Of a DNA stretch of 64,000 nt, positions 1 through 9,542 are shown in pieces. This DNA is from an uncultured Roseovarius sp. Lineage in GTDB: Bacteria; Pseudomonadota; Alphaproteobacteria; Rhodobacterales; Rhodobacteraceae. The notes beneath the pieces were generated by a model. The model was not told the DNA's origin. It worked only from the letters and a program-made list of their open reading frames with translations, and searched no databases. Each line of letters opens with the position of its first letter. Within the stretch, counting starts at the first letter, position 1. The stretch spans positions 124,001-188,000 of the forward strand of contig CANMFU010000001.1 in NCBI GenBank assembly GCA_947497295.1, read 5' to 3'. The position numbers and the translations under genes are program-made.

Positions 1-2
1 AC

Positions 3-1847
3 CGTCTGCCCGAGGCGATGATCCCGCCATTTGCGCAATGGCTGGATGCAGCGTTCAACTTCATCAAGGATGATCTGGGCCTGCTGGCCCTGACGCGGTT
101 TCTGACCACCGGACTGGAATGGCTGCTGGACGCCACCGCGAACCTTTTGTTCGGTCAGCGCCGCTGGCCCTTCCTTGGCCCGATCCCGTGGACGGCCATT
201 GCGGCGGTTGCCGCCGTGGTCGGCTATTACCTGGGCGGCTGGCGTATGGCGCTGCTGGGCGGCAGCGTCTTCGTCTGGACCGCGCTGATCGGTCAGTGGA
301 AGATCGCGATGCAGACCGCGTCGGTGCTGGTCGTCGCGGCGCCGCTGGCGTTTGTCATCGGCCTCACCTTGGGCATTGCCGCGTGGCGCTACGCATGGGT
401 CAGCCGCGCGATCAAGCCGGTGCTGGCGGTGCTGCAAACGCTGCCATTTTTCACCTACCTTCTGCCTGCGGTCATCTTCTTCAAGGTCGGGCCGACGGCG
501 GGCGCCGTGGCCACCACGATCTATGCCATCCCGCCGATGATCCTGATGACCACGCTGGGCCTGCAAAAAGTTCCGCACGAAGTGGTCGAGGCCGGCCATC
601 TGAGCGGCTGCACCCGCTGGCAGCTGTTGCGTCATGTCTATCTGCCCTCGGCCCGGCGCGAGATTCTGGTGGGCGTCAATCAGGTCATCATGCTCAGCCT
701 TGCGATGGTGGTTCTGACCGCGTTCATCGGCATGCCCGGGCTTGGTGCGAAACTGTTGGCGATGATGGGCAGCTTCAAGCTGGGCCGCTCGTTCGAGATC
801 GGCGTGACCATTGTCTTGATCGCCATCATGCTGGACCGCATGTCCAAGGCATGGGTGATCAAACAGCCCGAGCATTACATACGCGGCACGCCATGGTGGA
901 AGCGTCACATCCTGCTTCTGACCGGCATCGGCGCCTTTGTTTTCTTCTGCATCCTTGGCCAGTTTGTCGAGGTCGCCACCGATATCGGGCGCAAGCAGAA
1001 TTTCAGCATGGGCAGCGAAATTGACGACATCATGAAGTGGTTTCTGGCGCTGAAATGGGTCAATGCGATCACAGATTCGATCCGCTACGTGCTGAACGTC
1101 CAGGTGCTGATCCCGTTTCGCAACTTCCTGCTCAGCATCCCGACACCTGCGTTTATTCTTGTCATCGCGGCCTTCGCGATGTGGCTGGGCGGGCGCAAGC
1201 AGGCGTTTCTGGCGGCGCTGTTCTTCAGCCTTGTGGCGCTGTCGGGCTGGTGGGACCGGTCGGTGATCACGCTCTATTCGGTGATTTCGGCGGTGTCGCT
1301 GGCGCTGATCCTGGGCCTGCCCTTGGGCATCATCGCCGCGCGCAGCGAAAAATGGTCGCGCCGGGTGCTCTTGGCCTGCGATACCGCGCAGACCTTCCCC
1401 AGCTTCATCTACCTGATCCCCGCAATCATGCTGTTCGGGATTACCGATGTGGCGGTGATCTTCTCGATCCTGATTTTCGCGATGGTGCCACTGACGCGCT
1501 ACACGATCGAGGGGCTCCGCACCGTGCCCGAAGAAATGCTTGAGGCGGCGGATATGTCCGGCGCGACCCAGATGCAAAAGCTGTGGAAAGTGCAGCTGCC
1601 GCTGGCGCTGCCGACCATGGCGGTGGGGTTCAATCAGGCGATCATGTTCGCGTTCTTCATGGTGATCATCGCGGCCTTTATCGGCACGCAGGATCTGGGG
1701 CAGGAGTTGCAGCGCACGCTGGCGGGCACGGATATGGGCAAGAATTTCGTGCTGGGTATCTGCGTATCGCTGATGGCGCTGACCTTTGATCTGACGATCC
1801 TGAAATGGGCCAATGATCAGAAGAAACTGCTGGGTCTGGCCGAATAG
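3..1847 (+). CDS. Two-domain ABC permease, glycine betaine/proline type (5' end cut by window)
   Basis: Inner-membrane permease of a ProW/OpuAB-like importer for compatible solutes or quaternary amines. The reading frame is open to the first base, so the true start probably lies upstream; an ATG at 18 would give 609 aa but has no good ribosome site. Counting from that ATG, two complete permease modules lie in tandem (about 95-285 and 410-600). Each has an EAA loop, EAGHLSGCTRWQLLRH near 191 and EAADMSGATQMQKLWK near 509, joined by a hydrophobic linker. Most family members carry one module, so this is the fused form. Its ATPase and binding protein should lie upstream, outside the window. The exact substrate cannot be read from the sequence. 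Confidence 0.85.
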   Translation, partial: RLPEAMIPPFAQWLDAAFNFIKDDLGLLALTRFLTTGLEWLLDATANLLFGQRRWPFLGPIPWTAIAAVAAVVGYYLGGWRMALLGGSVFVWTALIGQWKIAMQTASVLVVAAPLAFVIGLTLGIAAWRYAWVSRAIKPVLAVLQTLPFFTYLLPAVIFFKVGPTAGAVATTIYAIPPMILMTTLGLQKVPHEVVEAGHLSGCTRWQLLRHVYLPSARREILVGVNQVIMLSLAMVVLTAFIGMPGLGAKLLAMMGSFKLGRSFEIGVTIVLIAIMLDRMSKAWVIKQPEHYIRGTPWWKRHILLLTGIGAFVFFCILGQFVEVATDIGRKQNFSMGSEIDDIMKWFLALKWVNAITDSIRYVLNVQVLIPFRNFLLSIPTPAFILVIAAFAMWLGGRKQAFLAALFFSLVALSGWWDRSVITLYSVISAVSLALILGLPLGIIAARSEKWSRRVLLACDTAQTFPSFIYLIPAIMLFGITDVAVIFSILIFAMVPLTRYTIEGLRTVPEEMLEAADMSGATQMQKLWKVQLPLALPTMAVGFNQAIMFAFFMVIIAAFIGTQDLGQELQRTLAGTDMGKNFVLGICVSLMALTFDLTILKWANDQKKLLGLAE

Positions 1848-1895
1848 GGCAGGCTGGCGATCCTTGGCGGAAGCGGCGCGTTGGCCGCTTCTGCC

Positions 1896-2447
1896 TCAGA
1901 ATGTCGGCGGGGTATTGGCCCACAGGATGCGCGCGCGGGCGTCGCCTGCGTTGCGATAGCCATGCTTGCGGTGCGATTTGAAGTGAAACGCATCGCCCGC
2001 GTGGAGCGTCAAAACCTGATCATCCAGAAACAGCTCGATCTCACCCTCAAGGATATATCCCATCTCCTCGCCGACATGCTCGATCTGGCCGTCGCTGGCG
2101 CCGCCCGGCTCGACGATGTGGATGTTGCATTGCAGCATGTGACCTTGGGTATTGGGGATCACGCGCTCAAGGCTCAGTCCGGTGCCTTGGCGCGTGGCAT
2201 CAATCGCTAAAACAGGGCGTGTCCCGGCGCGCGAAACTGACCTTTCAGCGGCGTCGTCTTCGTCGAACAGGAAATCCAGATTCAGCTCCAGCGCCTGCAC
2301 CGCGCGGTGCAGAAATGCCAGCGTCGGCTCGACCTTGCCGTTCTCGATCTTGGACATATGGCCTTCGGATATACCCGCGGCATGGGCCAGATCCTTGAGC
2401 GTCATATTCCGTTGCCGCCGGGCCGATTTGATCCGCGCACCTATCAT
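1896..2447 (-). CDS. XRE-family regulator with C-terminal cupin domain
   Basis: A 183-aa transcription factor of the HTH-plus-cupin class (PuuR-like). The N-terminal helix-turn-helix spans about residues 5-60 (LKDLAHAAGISEGHMSKIE). The C-terminal cupin spans about 105-178 and contains the GEEMGYILEGEIEL and HAGDAFHFKSHRKHGY segments. Cupins of this class usually bind a small metabolite. It is divergent from the ABC importer operon, with 238 bp between them holding an inverted repeat, so it is a good candidate for that operon's local regulator. That link is inference from position. Confidence 0.85.
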   Translation of the reverse strand: MIGARIKSARRQRNMTLKDLAHAAGISEGHMSKIENGKVEPTLAFLHRAVQALELNLDFLFDEDDAAERSVSRAGTRPVLAIDATRQGTGLSLERVIPNTQGHMLQCNIHIVEPGGASDGQIEHVGEEMGYILEGEIELFLDDQVLTLHAGDAFHFKSHRKHGYRNAGDARARILWANTPPTF

Positions 2448-2535
2448 CGCCTGCTCCTTTGTGCCCGGCCTTTTGGGTTAATTAAACGGCGGGCGCTGGC
2501 GCGTTACAAGAATATTTCCCCATTTCGCAGATCAT

Positions 2536-2554
2536 CATGCAAGATACTTGCATG
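2536..2554. promoter_or_regulatory. Inverted repeat between regulator and ABC operon, candidate operator
   Basis: A perfect palindrome with 8-bp arms, CATGCAAG then ATA then CTTGCATG, lies in the divergent intergenic region. A further half-site GCAAG follows about 9 bp downstream. Its size fits a dimeric HTH repressor site. The likely binder is the adjacent XRE-cupin protein, but no footprint evidence is available here. Confidence 0.5.
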
Positions 2555-2685
2555 GTCGCGCAAGTTACGCATAGGCTGATGCTAGGAGGAGGCGGCCCTG
2601 GGGAGGGCCGCAAGAAAAAGGGGCGGAAGGGTCGGCAGTAATCGCGGCCCTGCAACCGACCCCATCAACAGGGAGAGAGACAAAA

Positions 2686-4278
2686 ATGACGTATTTTTCA
2701 TTTAAACATGCGCCCAATCTGGCGCTGGCCGGAACGGTCGCCGCCACGCTGGCCGCCGCACTGCCCGCCAGCGCCGAGACGGTGCTGAAGATGGTGCCGC
2801 ATGCCGACCTGCGCAACATCGACCCGATCTGGACCACGGCCTACATCACCCGCAACCATGGCTATCTGGTGTTCGACACGCTGTTCGCGATGGACGAAAA
2901 CCTGGAAGTGCAGCCGCAGATGGCCGAAGGCCATGAGGTCAGCGAGGATGGGCTGGTCTATACGATCACGCTGCGCGACGGTTTGACATTTCACGATGGC
3001 GAACCCGTGACGGCCGAGGACGCGGTGGCATCGATCAAGCGCTGGGGCGCGCGCGACGGCATGGGCCAGAAGCTGATGCGCGTGACCGAAAGCGTCGAAG
3101 CGGTGGACGACAAGACGCTGAAACTGACCCTGACCGAGCCTTACGGTCTGGTGCTGGCGTCGCTTGGCAAAATCTCGTCCAACGTGCCGTTCATCATGCC
3201 CAAGCGGCTGGCCGATACTGATCCGAACAAGCAGATCGAGGAAATCATCGGCTCTGGCCCGTTCGAATTCGTGGCGGATGAATGGCAGCCCGGCAATCAG
3301 GTGATCTACAAGAAGTTCGAGGATTATGTGCCACGGGACGAGCCGGCTAGTTATGCGGCGGGCGGCAAGGTGGCCAATGTGGACCGCATCGAATGGCGCT
3401 ATATCCCCGACGCCGCCACCGCCAGTCAGGCATTGATGGCGGGCGAGGTGGATTATTACGAACAGCCCGCCGTGGACCTTCTGCCGATGATCCAGTCCGA
3501 TCCGGGCATCAAGGTGGAAACGGTCGATCCGCTGGGCACGCAGGGCGTCATCCGCTTCAACTTCACCCATCCGCCCTTTGACAACAAACTGGTGCGCCAG
3601 GCCGCGCTCTGGTCGGTCCAGCAGGCCGATTACATGTACGCGATCATGGGCGATCCGCAATATTTCGAGGAATTCTGCGGCGCCTATTTCATGTGCGGCG
3701 GCCCTTACGAGACGGACGTGGGCAGCGAGCCGCTGCGCGAGAAGGACGTGGAAAAGGCCAAGGCGCTGCTGGAAGAGGCCGGATATGACGGCACGCCTGT
3801 CGTGATTCTGGACCCGACAGATGTGCCGGTGGCACATGGTCAGGCGCTGGTCACCGCGCAGGCGCTGCGCGATATCGGCATGAACGTCGAACTGGCGGCG
3901 ATGGACTGGGCGACCATGACATCGCGCCGCGCCGTGCGCGAGGCGCCCAGCGAGGGCGGCTGGAACATCTTCCCGACGTGGTGGCTGGCGGCCGATCAGC
4001 TCAACCCGATCACCAACATCTCGGTCGCGGCATCGGGCGACAGTGCATGGTTCGGCTGGCCCGAGAACCAGAAGATCGAGGATCTGCGCAACGCCTTCGC
4101 GCAGGAAACCGATCTGGAGAAGCAAAAGGCCATCGTCGAGGATCTGCAGGCCGAGCTGTATGATTTTGTCCCCTACATTCCGACCGGGCAATATTACCAG
4201 CCGACCGCCTACCGCGACAAGGTCAAGGGCGTTCTGACCGCCCCGGTGCCGTTCTTCTGGAACATTTCGGTCGAATAA
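2686..4278 (+). CDS. ABC transporter periplasmic substrate-binding protein, peptide/nickel family 5
   Basis: A 530-aa extracytoplasmic solute-binding protein of the SBP_bac_5 (DppA/OppA) family. It has an N-terminal signal peptide with hydrophobic core and a likely cleavage after ALPASA (residue 30). The mature protein begins ETVLKMVPHADLRNIDPIW, a typical family opening. GGGAGAGAG precedes the ATG. It is the first gene of a five-gene importer operon and would deliver the ligand to the two permeases downstream. The substrate is unknown; the amide hydrolases downstream suggest a peptide-like or N-acylated compound. Confidence 0.9.
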   Translation: MTYFSFKHAPNLALAGTVAATLAAALPASAETVLKMVPHADLRNIDPIWTTAYITRNHGYLVFDTLFAMDENLEVQPQMAEGHEVSEDGLVYTITLRDGLTFHDGEPVTAEDAVASIKRWGARDGMGQKLMRVTESVEAVDDKTLKLTLTEPYGLVLASLGKISSNVPFIMPKRLADTDPNKQIEEIIGSGPFEFVADEWQPGNQVIYKKFEDYVPRDEPASYAAGGKVANVDRIEWRYIPDAATASQALMAGEVDYYEQPAVDLLPMIQSDPGIKVETVDPLGTQGVIRFNFTHPPFDNKLVRQAALWSVQQADYMYAIMGDPQYFEEFCGAYFMCGGPYETDVGSEPLREKDVEKAKALLEEAGYDGTPVVILDPTDVPVAHGQALVTAQALRDIGMNVELAAMDWATMTSRRAVREAPSEGGWNIFPTWWLAADQLNPITNISVAASGDSAWFGWPENQKIEDLRNAFAQETDLEKQKAIVEDLQAELYDFVPYIPTGQYYQPTAYRDKVKGVLTAPVPFFWNISVE

Positions 4279-4294
4279 ACTTTTCGGAAAACGG

Positions 4295-4327
4295 GCGGCG
4301 CGTGTCACTATGAGACGCGCCGCTTTT
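4295..4327 (+). terminator. Stem-loop between binding-protein and permease genes, partial terminator
   Basis: A perfect 9-bp stem, GCGGCGCGT pairing with ACGCGCCGC around an 11-nt loop, is followed by TTTT. It sits in the only sizeable gap of the operon, just after the binding-protein stop codon. Such elements commonly let the binding protein be made in excess of the membrane and ATPase subunits. Confidence 0.6.
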
Positions 4328-4361
4328 CTGCTGGCCATTCTCACCCGGATCGGACGCTGAC

Positions 4362-5303
4362 ATGATCGCCTATATCATCCGCCGCCTTCTGGCCACGATC
4401 CCGATCATGGCGCTCGTCGCCGTGTTCGTCTTCATGCTGCTGCATCTCAGCCCGACGGACCCCGCGCTGATCATCGCGGGCGATTTTGCCACGCCCGAAC
4501 AAGTGGACGAGATCCGCCGCCAGCTGGGCCTGAACGCACCGCTCTACCAGCAGTTCCTGAGCTGGGCGGTCAACCTGCTACAGGGCGACATGGGCAAATC
4601 CATCTATTCGGGCCTGCCGGTCACCACCCTGATCGGCCAGCGGGTGGAGCCGACCTTGATGTTGACGCTGTGCACCATGCTGATCGCCATCACGCTCGCG
4701 ATTCCGCTGGGCGTGGTGGCCGCATGGAAGGTCGGCACATGGATCGACCGGACGGTGATGACGCTGGCGGTGTTTGGCTTTTCGGTGCCGGTGTTCGTGA
4801 TTGGCTATCTGCTGATCCTGGGCGGGTCGCGCAAGCTGGGCTGGTTTCCGGTGCAGGGATATACCAGCATTTTCGACGATTTCGGCGGCTTCGTGTCGCA
4901 TATCACGCTGCCCGCGCTGGCGCTGGGGGCGGTCTACATGGCGCTGATCGCGCGCATGACCCGCGCCACCATGCTGGAGGTGCTGAACGAGGATTACGTG
5001 CGCACCGCCTATGCCAAAGGGCTGGCGACGCGCAAGGTGCTGGTGAAACACGCGCTGAAAAACGCCATGGTGCCGATCAGCACCACCATTGGTCTGGGCG
5101 TTGCGCTGCTGATCGGGGGTGTGGTGGTGACGGAAACGGTGTTTGCCATACCCGGCCTTGGGCGGCTGACGGTGGATGCGGTCCTGCGCACGGATTATCC
5201 GGTCATTCAGGGCGTGATCCTCGTCTTTTCGCTGACCTACGTCCTCTTGAATCTGCTGGTCGATCTCAGCTATGTGCTGTTCGATCCGCGCATCCGCTAC
5301 TGA
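4362..5303 (+). CDS. ABC transporter permease, DppB type
   Basis: A 313-aa inner-membrane permease that begins MIAYIIRRLLATIPIMALVA, the classic DppB/OppB start. It has about six membrane segments and the permease EAA-type loop near residues 210-240 (YVRTAYAKGLATRKVL). It forms the channel heterodimer with the next gene and follows the binding protein after a stem-loop. No oddities are seen. Confidence 0.92.
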   Translation: MIAYIIRRLLATIPIMALVAVFVFMLLHLSPTDPALIIAGDFATPEQVDEIRRQLGLNAPLYQQFLSWAVNLLQGDMGKSIYSGLPVTTLIGQRVEPTLMLTLCTMLIAITLAIPLGVVAAWKVGTWIDRTVMTLAVFGFSVPVFVIGYLLILGGSRKLGWFPVQGYTSIFDDFGGFVSHITLPALALGAVYMALIARMTRATMLEVLNEDYVRTAYAKGLATRKVLVKHALKNAMVPISTTIGLGVALLIGGVVVTETVFAIPGLGRLTVDAVLRTDYPVIQGVILVFSLTYVLLNLLVDLSYVLFDPRIRY

Positions 5304-5319
5304 TGCAGGAGCCATCCGC

Positions 5320-6207
5320 ATGACCGACACCACCATCAAGGACCCGTCCATCGGTGCCCGTCTGCGCCATCGCGCGGGCGTGGTCGTCGACAGTTTGCAG
5401 CGCAATCCGACGATGCTGTTCGGTCTCAGCGTGCTCTTGGTCATGGCGTTCATGTCCTTCATCGCCCCCTTTCTGGGCTTGCCCAGCCCGATGGAGCAAT
5501 CGCCCCGCGACCGCCTGCAACCGCCATCCGCCGAGGCGTTTTTCGGCACCGACATGTATGGCCGCGATCTGTTCAGCCGCGTGCTGCATGGCGGGCAGGT
5601 GTCGCTGGTGGTGGGCCTGTCGGTCGCGGCGCTGGCGACGGCGTTCGGGCTGGCCATCGGGCTGATCACGGGCTTCATGCGGCGGGTGGATGCGGTGCTG
5701 ATGCGCTTCATGGATGCGCTGATGTCGATCCCGTCGATCCTGCTGGCGATTGCGCTGGTCGCGCTCTGGGGCTCGAGCGTGCCGAATGTCATTCTGGCGC
5801 TGACCATCCCCGAAATCCCGCGCGTCGTCCGGCTGGTCCGGTCTGTGGTTCTGATGCTGCGCGACCAGCTTTATGTGCAGGCCGCCATCGCGGCGGGCAC
5901 CTCGACCCCGCGCATCCTGATCCGGCATATCCTGCCCAACACCATCCCGCCGCTGATCGTGCAGGCGACATATATCTGCGCGCAGGCGGTGATCTTCGAG
6001 GCGTATCTCAGCTTTGTCGGGGCTGGCACGCCGCCGGAAATTCCCAGCTGGGGCAACGTCATGGCCGAGGGGCGCATGTTCTTTTTCCAGACGCCCGCCA
6101 TCATCCTTTATCCCGGCGCGTTTCTGGCGATCACCGTTTTCGCGATCAACACCTTCGGCGACGGCCTGCGCGACTCGCTTGATCCGCGCATGCAAAGGAG
6201 CGTCTGA
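5320..6207 (+). CDS. ABC transporter permease, DppC type
   Basis: A 295-aa inner-membrane permease with the DppC/OppC architecture: a cytoplasmic N-terminus, a first membrane helix, then the FGTDMYGRDLFSRVLHGG segment typical of the family and a permease domain. The start is the ATG at 5320, preceded by AGGAG, which gives MTDTTIKDPS; an upstream in-frame ATG overlaps the previous gene and lacks a site. It is the partner of the DppB-type subunit. Confidence 0.92.
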   Translation: MTDTTIKDPSIGARLRHRAGVVVDSLQRNPTMLFGLSVLLVMAFMSFIAPFLGLPSPMEQSPRDRLQPPSAEAFFGTDMYGRDLFSRVLHGGQVSLVVGLSVAALATAFGLAIGLITGFMRRVDAVLMRFMDALMSIPSILLAIALVALWGSSVPNVILALTIPEIPRVVRLVRSVVLMLRDQLYVQAAIAAGTSTPRILIRHILPNTIPPLIVQATYICAQAVIFEAYLSFVGAGTPPEIPSWGNVMAEGRMFFFQTPAIILYPGAFLAITVFAINTFGDGLRDSLDPRMQRSV

Positions 6208-6211
6208 AATA

Positions 6212-7255
6212 ATGAGCGATACCTCCTACGCCCCCCGCATCATCGACCGCACCGCCGAGCCGGTGCTGGAGCTGGACGATCTACGCACGCATTTCGACAC
6301 CCGCGACGGGGTGGTCAAGGCCGTCGATGGCCTCAGCTTTGCCGTGCGCCCCGGCGAGATTCTGGGCATCGTTGGCGAATCCGGCTGCGGCAAATCCATC
6401 ACCTCGCTGTCGATCATGCAACTGGTCCCCAGCCCGCCAGCCCGCTACGCCTCGGGCGAGATCCGCTATAACGGGCGCGATCTGCTGAAGGCCAGCGATG
6501 CCGATATGCGCAGGGTCCGCGGCAATGACATCTCGATGATCTTTCAGGATCCAATGTCGTCGCTGAACCCGGTGCTGACCATCGGCGACCAGTTGACCGA
6601 GGCGATCATGCTGCACCAAGGCATGGGGCAAAAGGCGGCGCTGGACCACGCTCAGGAGATGATGGAACTGGTCCACATCCCCGAGCCGCGCCGCCGTCTG
6701 GACGAATATCCTCACCAGCTTTCGGGCGGAATGCGCCAGCGCGTGATGATCGCGATGGCCCTGTCCTGCAACCCCTCGGTGCTGATCGCGGACGAGCCGA
6801 CGACGGCGCTGGATGTGACCATTCAGGCGCAGATCCTGGCGCTGATGGAGGAGATCCGCGACAAGCTGAAGACCGCGATCATCCTTATCACCCATGATCT
6901 GGGCGTGGTGGCTGAAATGTGCGACCGGGTGCTGGTGATGTATGCCGGCCGCAAGGTCGAAGAGGCGGACGTGGTCGAGATTTTCGAGCGTCCGCAGCAT
7001 CCCTATACGCGCGGCCTGATGCGGTCCGTCCCGCGCGTCACGGGCGACGAGGCGCCCGAACATGGCGCGCGCCTGTCCGAAATCCCCGGCATCGTGCCGG
7101 CCCTGACAGCCCTGCCGCCGGGCTGCACCTTTGCCGCGCGCTGCAAATATGCGACGGACCGCTGCCGCGCCGAGTATCCACCGCTTGAGGCGAAACAGCC
7201 CGATCATCTGGCCGCCTGCTGGGAAAGCGACAACCTGCCGGAGTGGATCCTATGA
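6212..7255 (+). CDS. ABC transporter ATPase, DppD type
   Basis: A 347-aa cytoplasmic ATPase. Walker A GESGCGKS is at residues 55-62, the signature LSGGMRQR is near 170, and Walker B VLIADEPT is near 190. The C-terminal oligopeptide-transporter extension ends with a cysteine-rich stretch (GCTFAARC). AGGAG lies 11 nt upstream of the chosen ATG. The stop codon overlaps the start of the next ATPase gene by four bases (ATGA), which implies translational coupling. Confidence 0.92.
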   Translation: MSDTSYAPRIIDRTAEPVLELDDLRTHFDTRDGVVKAVDGLSFAVRPGEILGIVGESGCGKSITSLSIMQLVPSPPARYASGEIRYNGRDLLKASDADMRRVRGNDISMIFQDPMSSLNPVLTIGDQLTEAIMLHQGMGQKAALDHAQEMMELVHIPEPRRRLDEYPHQLSGGMRQRVMIAMALSCNPSVLIADEPTTALDVTIQAQILALMEEIRDKLKTAIILITHDLGVVAEMCDRVLVMYAGRKVEEADVVEIFERPQHPYTRGLMRSVPRVTGDEAPEHGARLSEIPGIVPALTALPPGCTFAARCKYATDRCRAEYPPLEAKQPDHLAACWESDNLPEWIL

Positions 7256-8232
7256 CGAACGGCGCACCGCTTCTGGAAGTCAGAAATCTGGCCAAGCATT
7301 TCCCGATCAAGGGGGGGCTTCTCAACCGCGAACAGGCGCGCGTCTATGCGGTCGACGGCATATCCTTCGCTGTCGGCGCGGGCGAAACGCTGGGCATCGT
7401 GGGCGAATCGGGCTGCGGCAAATCTACCGTGGGCAAGACGATCCTGCGGCTGGAGGATCCGACAGAGGGGCAGATCCTGCTCAAGGGCGAGGACATTACC
7501 CACATCTCGCGCAAGCAGATGTTGCCACACCGCCGCGAGATGCAGGTGATTTTTCAGGACCCTTACGCCTCCCTGAACCAGCGGATGCGCGCGCAGGATA
7601 TCGTGGCCGAGCCCTTGGGCAATTTCGACACCGGCAGTCGCCGCGCCCGGCTGGAAAAGGTCGCGGACCTCTTTGCCCGCGTCGGCTTGCGCCCCGATGC
7701 GATGCACCGTTTCCCCTACGAATTTTCCGGCGGGCAGCGCCAGCGTCTGGGCATTGCGCGCGCGCTGGCGCTCAGCCCCGAGATTATCATCGCGGACGAG
7801 CCGGTGTCGGCGCTGGATGTGTCCGTGCAGGCGCAGGTCATCAACCTGATGATGGATTTGCAGCAGGAGATGGGCCTGAGCTATCTGTTCATCGCGCATG
7901 ATCTGGCGATCGTGCAGCATATCAGCCACCGTATCGGCGTGATGTATCTGGGCAAGATGGTGGAAATCACCGACAAACGGAGCCTCTTCCGCGACCCGCA
8001 ACATCCCTACACGCAGGCGCTACTTGAGTCGGTCCCCGTGCCGGACCCGCGCAAGCGCAAGCCGCGCACGGTGCTGAAGGGCGACGTGCCCAGCCCGCTG
8101 AACCCGCCCAAGGGGTGCAGTTTTAACACCCGCTGCCCCTTTGCCTTTGACCGCTGCTTCCATGACGAGCCGAAGCTGCAAGAAGTCGCGCCGGGCCATA
8201 TGGCCGCCTGCCATCTTCGCGACGCCGTCTGA
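7252..8232 (+). CDS. ABC transporter ATPase, DppF type
   Basis: A 326-aa partner ATPase. Walker A GESGCGKS is at residues 51-58, the signature FSGGQRQR is near 157, and Walker B IIIADEPVSALD follows. The same C-terminal oligopeptide_HPY-like tail with a cysteine motif (GCSFNTRCPF) is present. It completes the importer: one binding protein, two permeases and two ATPases. Confidence 0.92.
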   Translation: MTNGAPLLEVRNLAKHFPIKGGLLNREQARVYAVDGISFAVGAGETLGIVGESGCGKSTVGKTILRLEDPTEGQILLKGEDITHISRKQMLPHRREMQVIFQDPYASLNQRMRAQDIVAEPLGNFDTGSRRARLEKVADLFARVGLRPDAMHRFPYEFSGGQRQRLGIARALALSPEIIIADEPVSALDVSVQAQVINLMMDLQQEMGLSYLFIAHDLAIVQHISHRIGVMYLGKMVEITDKRSLFRDPQHPYTQALLESVPVPDPRKRKPRTVLKGDVPSPLNPPKGCSFNTRCPFAFDRCFHDEPKLQEVAPGHMAACHLRDAV

Positions 8233-8250
8233 CCAAACCGGAGCCTTGCC

Positions 8251-9381
8251 ATGACCGACCGCATCACCGGCCTCGATCTGACCCGCCGCCTGATCGCCTT
8301 TGACACGATCAACCCACCGGGCGATGAGGCGGAGTGTTTCAAGTATCTGGCCAGCCTCTTGGAGCCTGCCGGATACGTTCTGACATGGCATGACTGGCGC
8401 CCGAACCGGCCCAACCTGATCGCGCGCCTGCCCGCCACCGAGCCTGCCAAACGCGCGCCGCTGGTATATTCGGGCCATGTCGATACCGTGCCGCTGGGGC
8501 AGGCGAAATGGAGCGTTGCCCCCTTCGCGGGCGAGATCCGGGAGGGCCGCCTTTATGGGCGCGGCACCTCCGACATGAAGGCCGGGGTTGCCGCGTTCGT
8601 CGTCACCGCGTTGCGGCTGGCTGAAATCCCCGAACGCCACGCCGAGATCCAGCTGATCATCACTTCCGGCGAGGAAACCGGATGCGAGGGCGCGCTGGCG
8701 CTGGCCGAAACCGATCTGCTGGACGATGCTGCCGCGCTGGTCATCGCCGAGCCGACGGACAACCGCGCGCTGTGTGGTCACAAGGGCGCGCTGTGGATGA
8801 ATCTGGTGCATGAGGGCGTGACCGCGCATGGCTCCATGCCCGACAAGGGGCGCAATGCGATCTTTGCCGCTGTCGAGAGCATCGAGCGGCTGCGCAGCCA
8901 TGATTTCGGCATCAAGCCGCATCAGGTGATGGGCGGGCCAACGCTGAACGTGGGGAACATGAGCGCGGGGCTGAACGTCAATTCGGTGCCGGATCTGGCG
9001 CGCGTCGGCGTCGATATCCGCTCGGTCGTAGGACAGACCAATGCACAGATCCGCGAAGATTTGCAGCGGCTTCTTGGCAGCGACGTCCGGTTGGAGCCGC
9101 TGACGGATATGGACAACGTCTATACCGATTTCGACGATCCGTGGATGAGGCAGGTCTTCGCCGTGACCGAAGAAATCCTTGGCACCGCGCCCGAAGTCGC
9201 CACGGCGACCTATTTCACCGATGCCTCGGTTTTGAAACCGGCGATGGGCAATCCGCCGACCCTGATCATGGGGCCGGGCGCGATGGCGATGGCGCATCAG
9301 ACGGATGAATATTGCGAGGTTGCCCTGATCGATCCCTGCGTCGAGGTATTTACCCGGCTTGGCCGCGATCACATTGCCTGA
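8251..9381 (+). CDS. M20-family metallo-deacylase (ArgE/DapE-like)
   Basis: A 376-aa zinc-dependent hydrolase of the acetylornithine deacetylase / succinyl-diaminopimelate desuccinylase family. Metal and catalytic residues are visible: H76 in SGHVDTVP, D108 in GTSDMK, E141-E142 in SGEETG and E167 in IAEPT. It is co-directional with the importer and only 18 bp behind it, so it probably cleaves the imported N-acyl or peptide substrate. The true substrate is unknown; it should not be named argE or dapE from context alone. Confidence 0.88.
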   Translation: MTDRITGLDLTRRLIAFDTINPPGDEAECFKYLASLLEPAGYVLTWHDWRPNRPNLIARLPATEPAKRAPLVYSGHVDTVPLGQAKWSVAPFAGEIREGRLYGRGTSDMKAGVAAFVVTALRLAEIPERHAEIQLIITSGEETGCEGALALAETDLLDDAAALVIAEPTDNRALCGHKGALWMNLVHEGVTAHGSMPDKGRNAIFAAVESIERLRSHDFGIKPHQVMGGPTLNVGNMSAGLNVNSVPDLARVGVDIRSVVGQTNAQIREDLQRLLGSDVRLEPLTDMDNVYTDFDDPWMRQVFAVTEEILGTAPEVATATYFTDASVLKPAMGNPPTLIMGPGAMAMAHQTDEYCEVALIDPCVEVFTRLGRDHIA

Positions 9382-9542
9382 TGACCAAGTGCCTGATCTG
9401 CGGTGCCGAGGTGGGTCGGTCTGCCAGCCATTGCAAATCCTGCGGCACGGTGCAGCCACAGCGCCGCACCGGTGGCACCATCGCGCTGGCGATCCTGGTC
9501 GGCGGTCTGGCCGTTGCGGCGCTGGCGGCGATCCTGCTTTAG
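9381..9542 (+). CDS. Tiny zinc-ribbon membrane protein
   Basis: A 53-aa protein whose ATG overlaps the stop of the deacylase gene (TGATG), so it is probably coupled to it. Residues 4-21 form a four-cysteine zinc ribbon (CLICG, then CKSCG). Residues 33-53 form one membrane helix at the extreme C-terminus. Its stop overlaps the stop of the convergent amidase gene. No function is assigned; the layout resembles small tail-anchored zinc-ribbon proteins. Confidence 0.7.
   Translation: MTKCLICGAEVGRSASHCKSCGTVQPQRRTGGTIALAILVGGLAVAALAAILL

Noticed and set aside
2698-4344. 548-codon open frame antisense to the substrate-binding protein
   Set aside because: A shadow of GC-rich codon bias; composition is His/Arg/Asp-rich with no family, while the sense strand is a clear binding protein.
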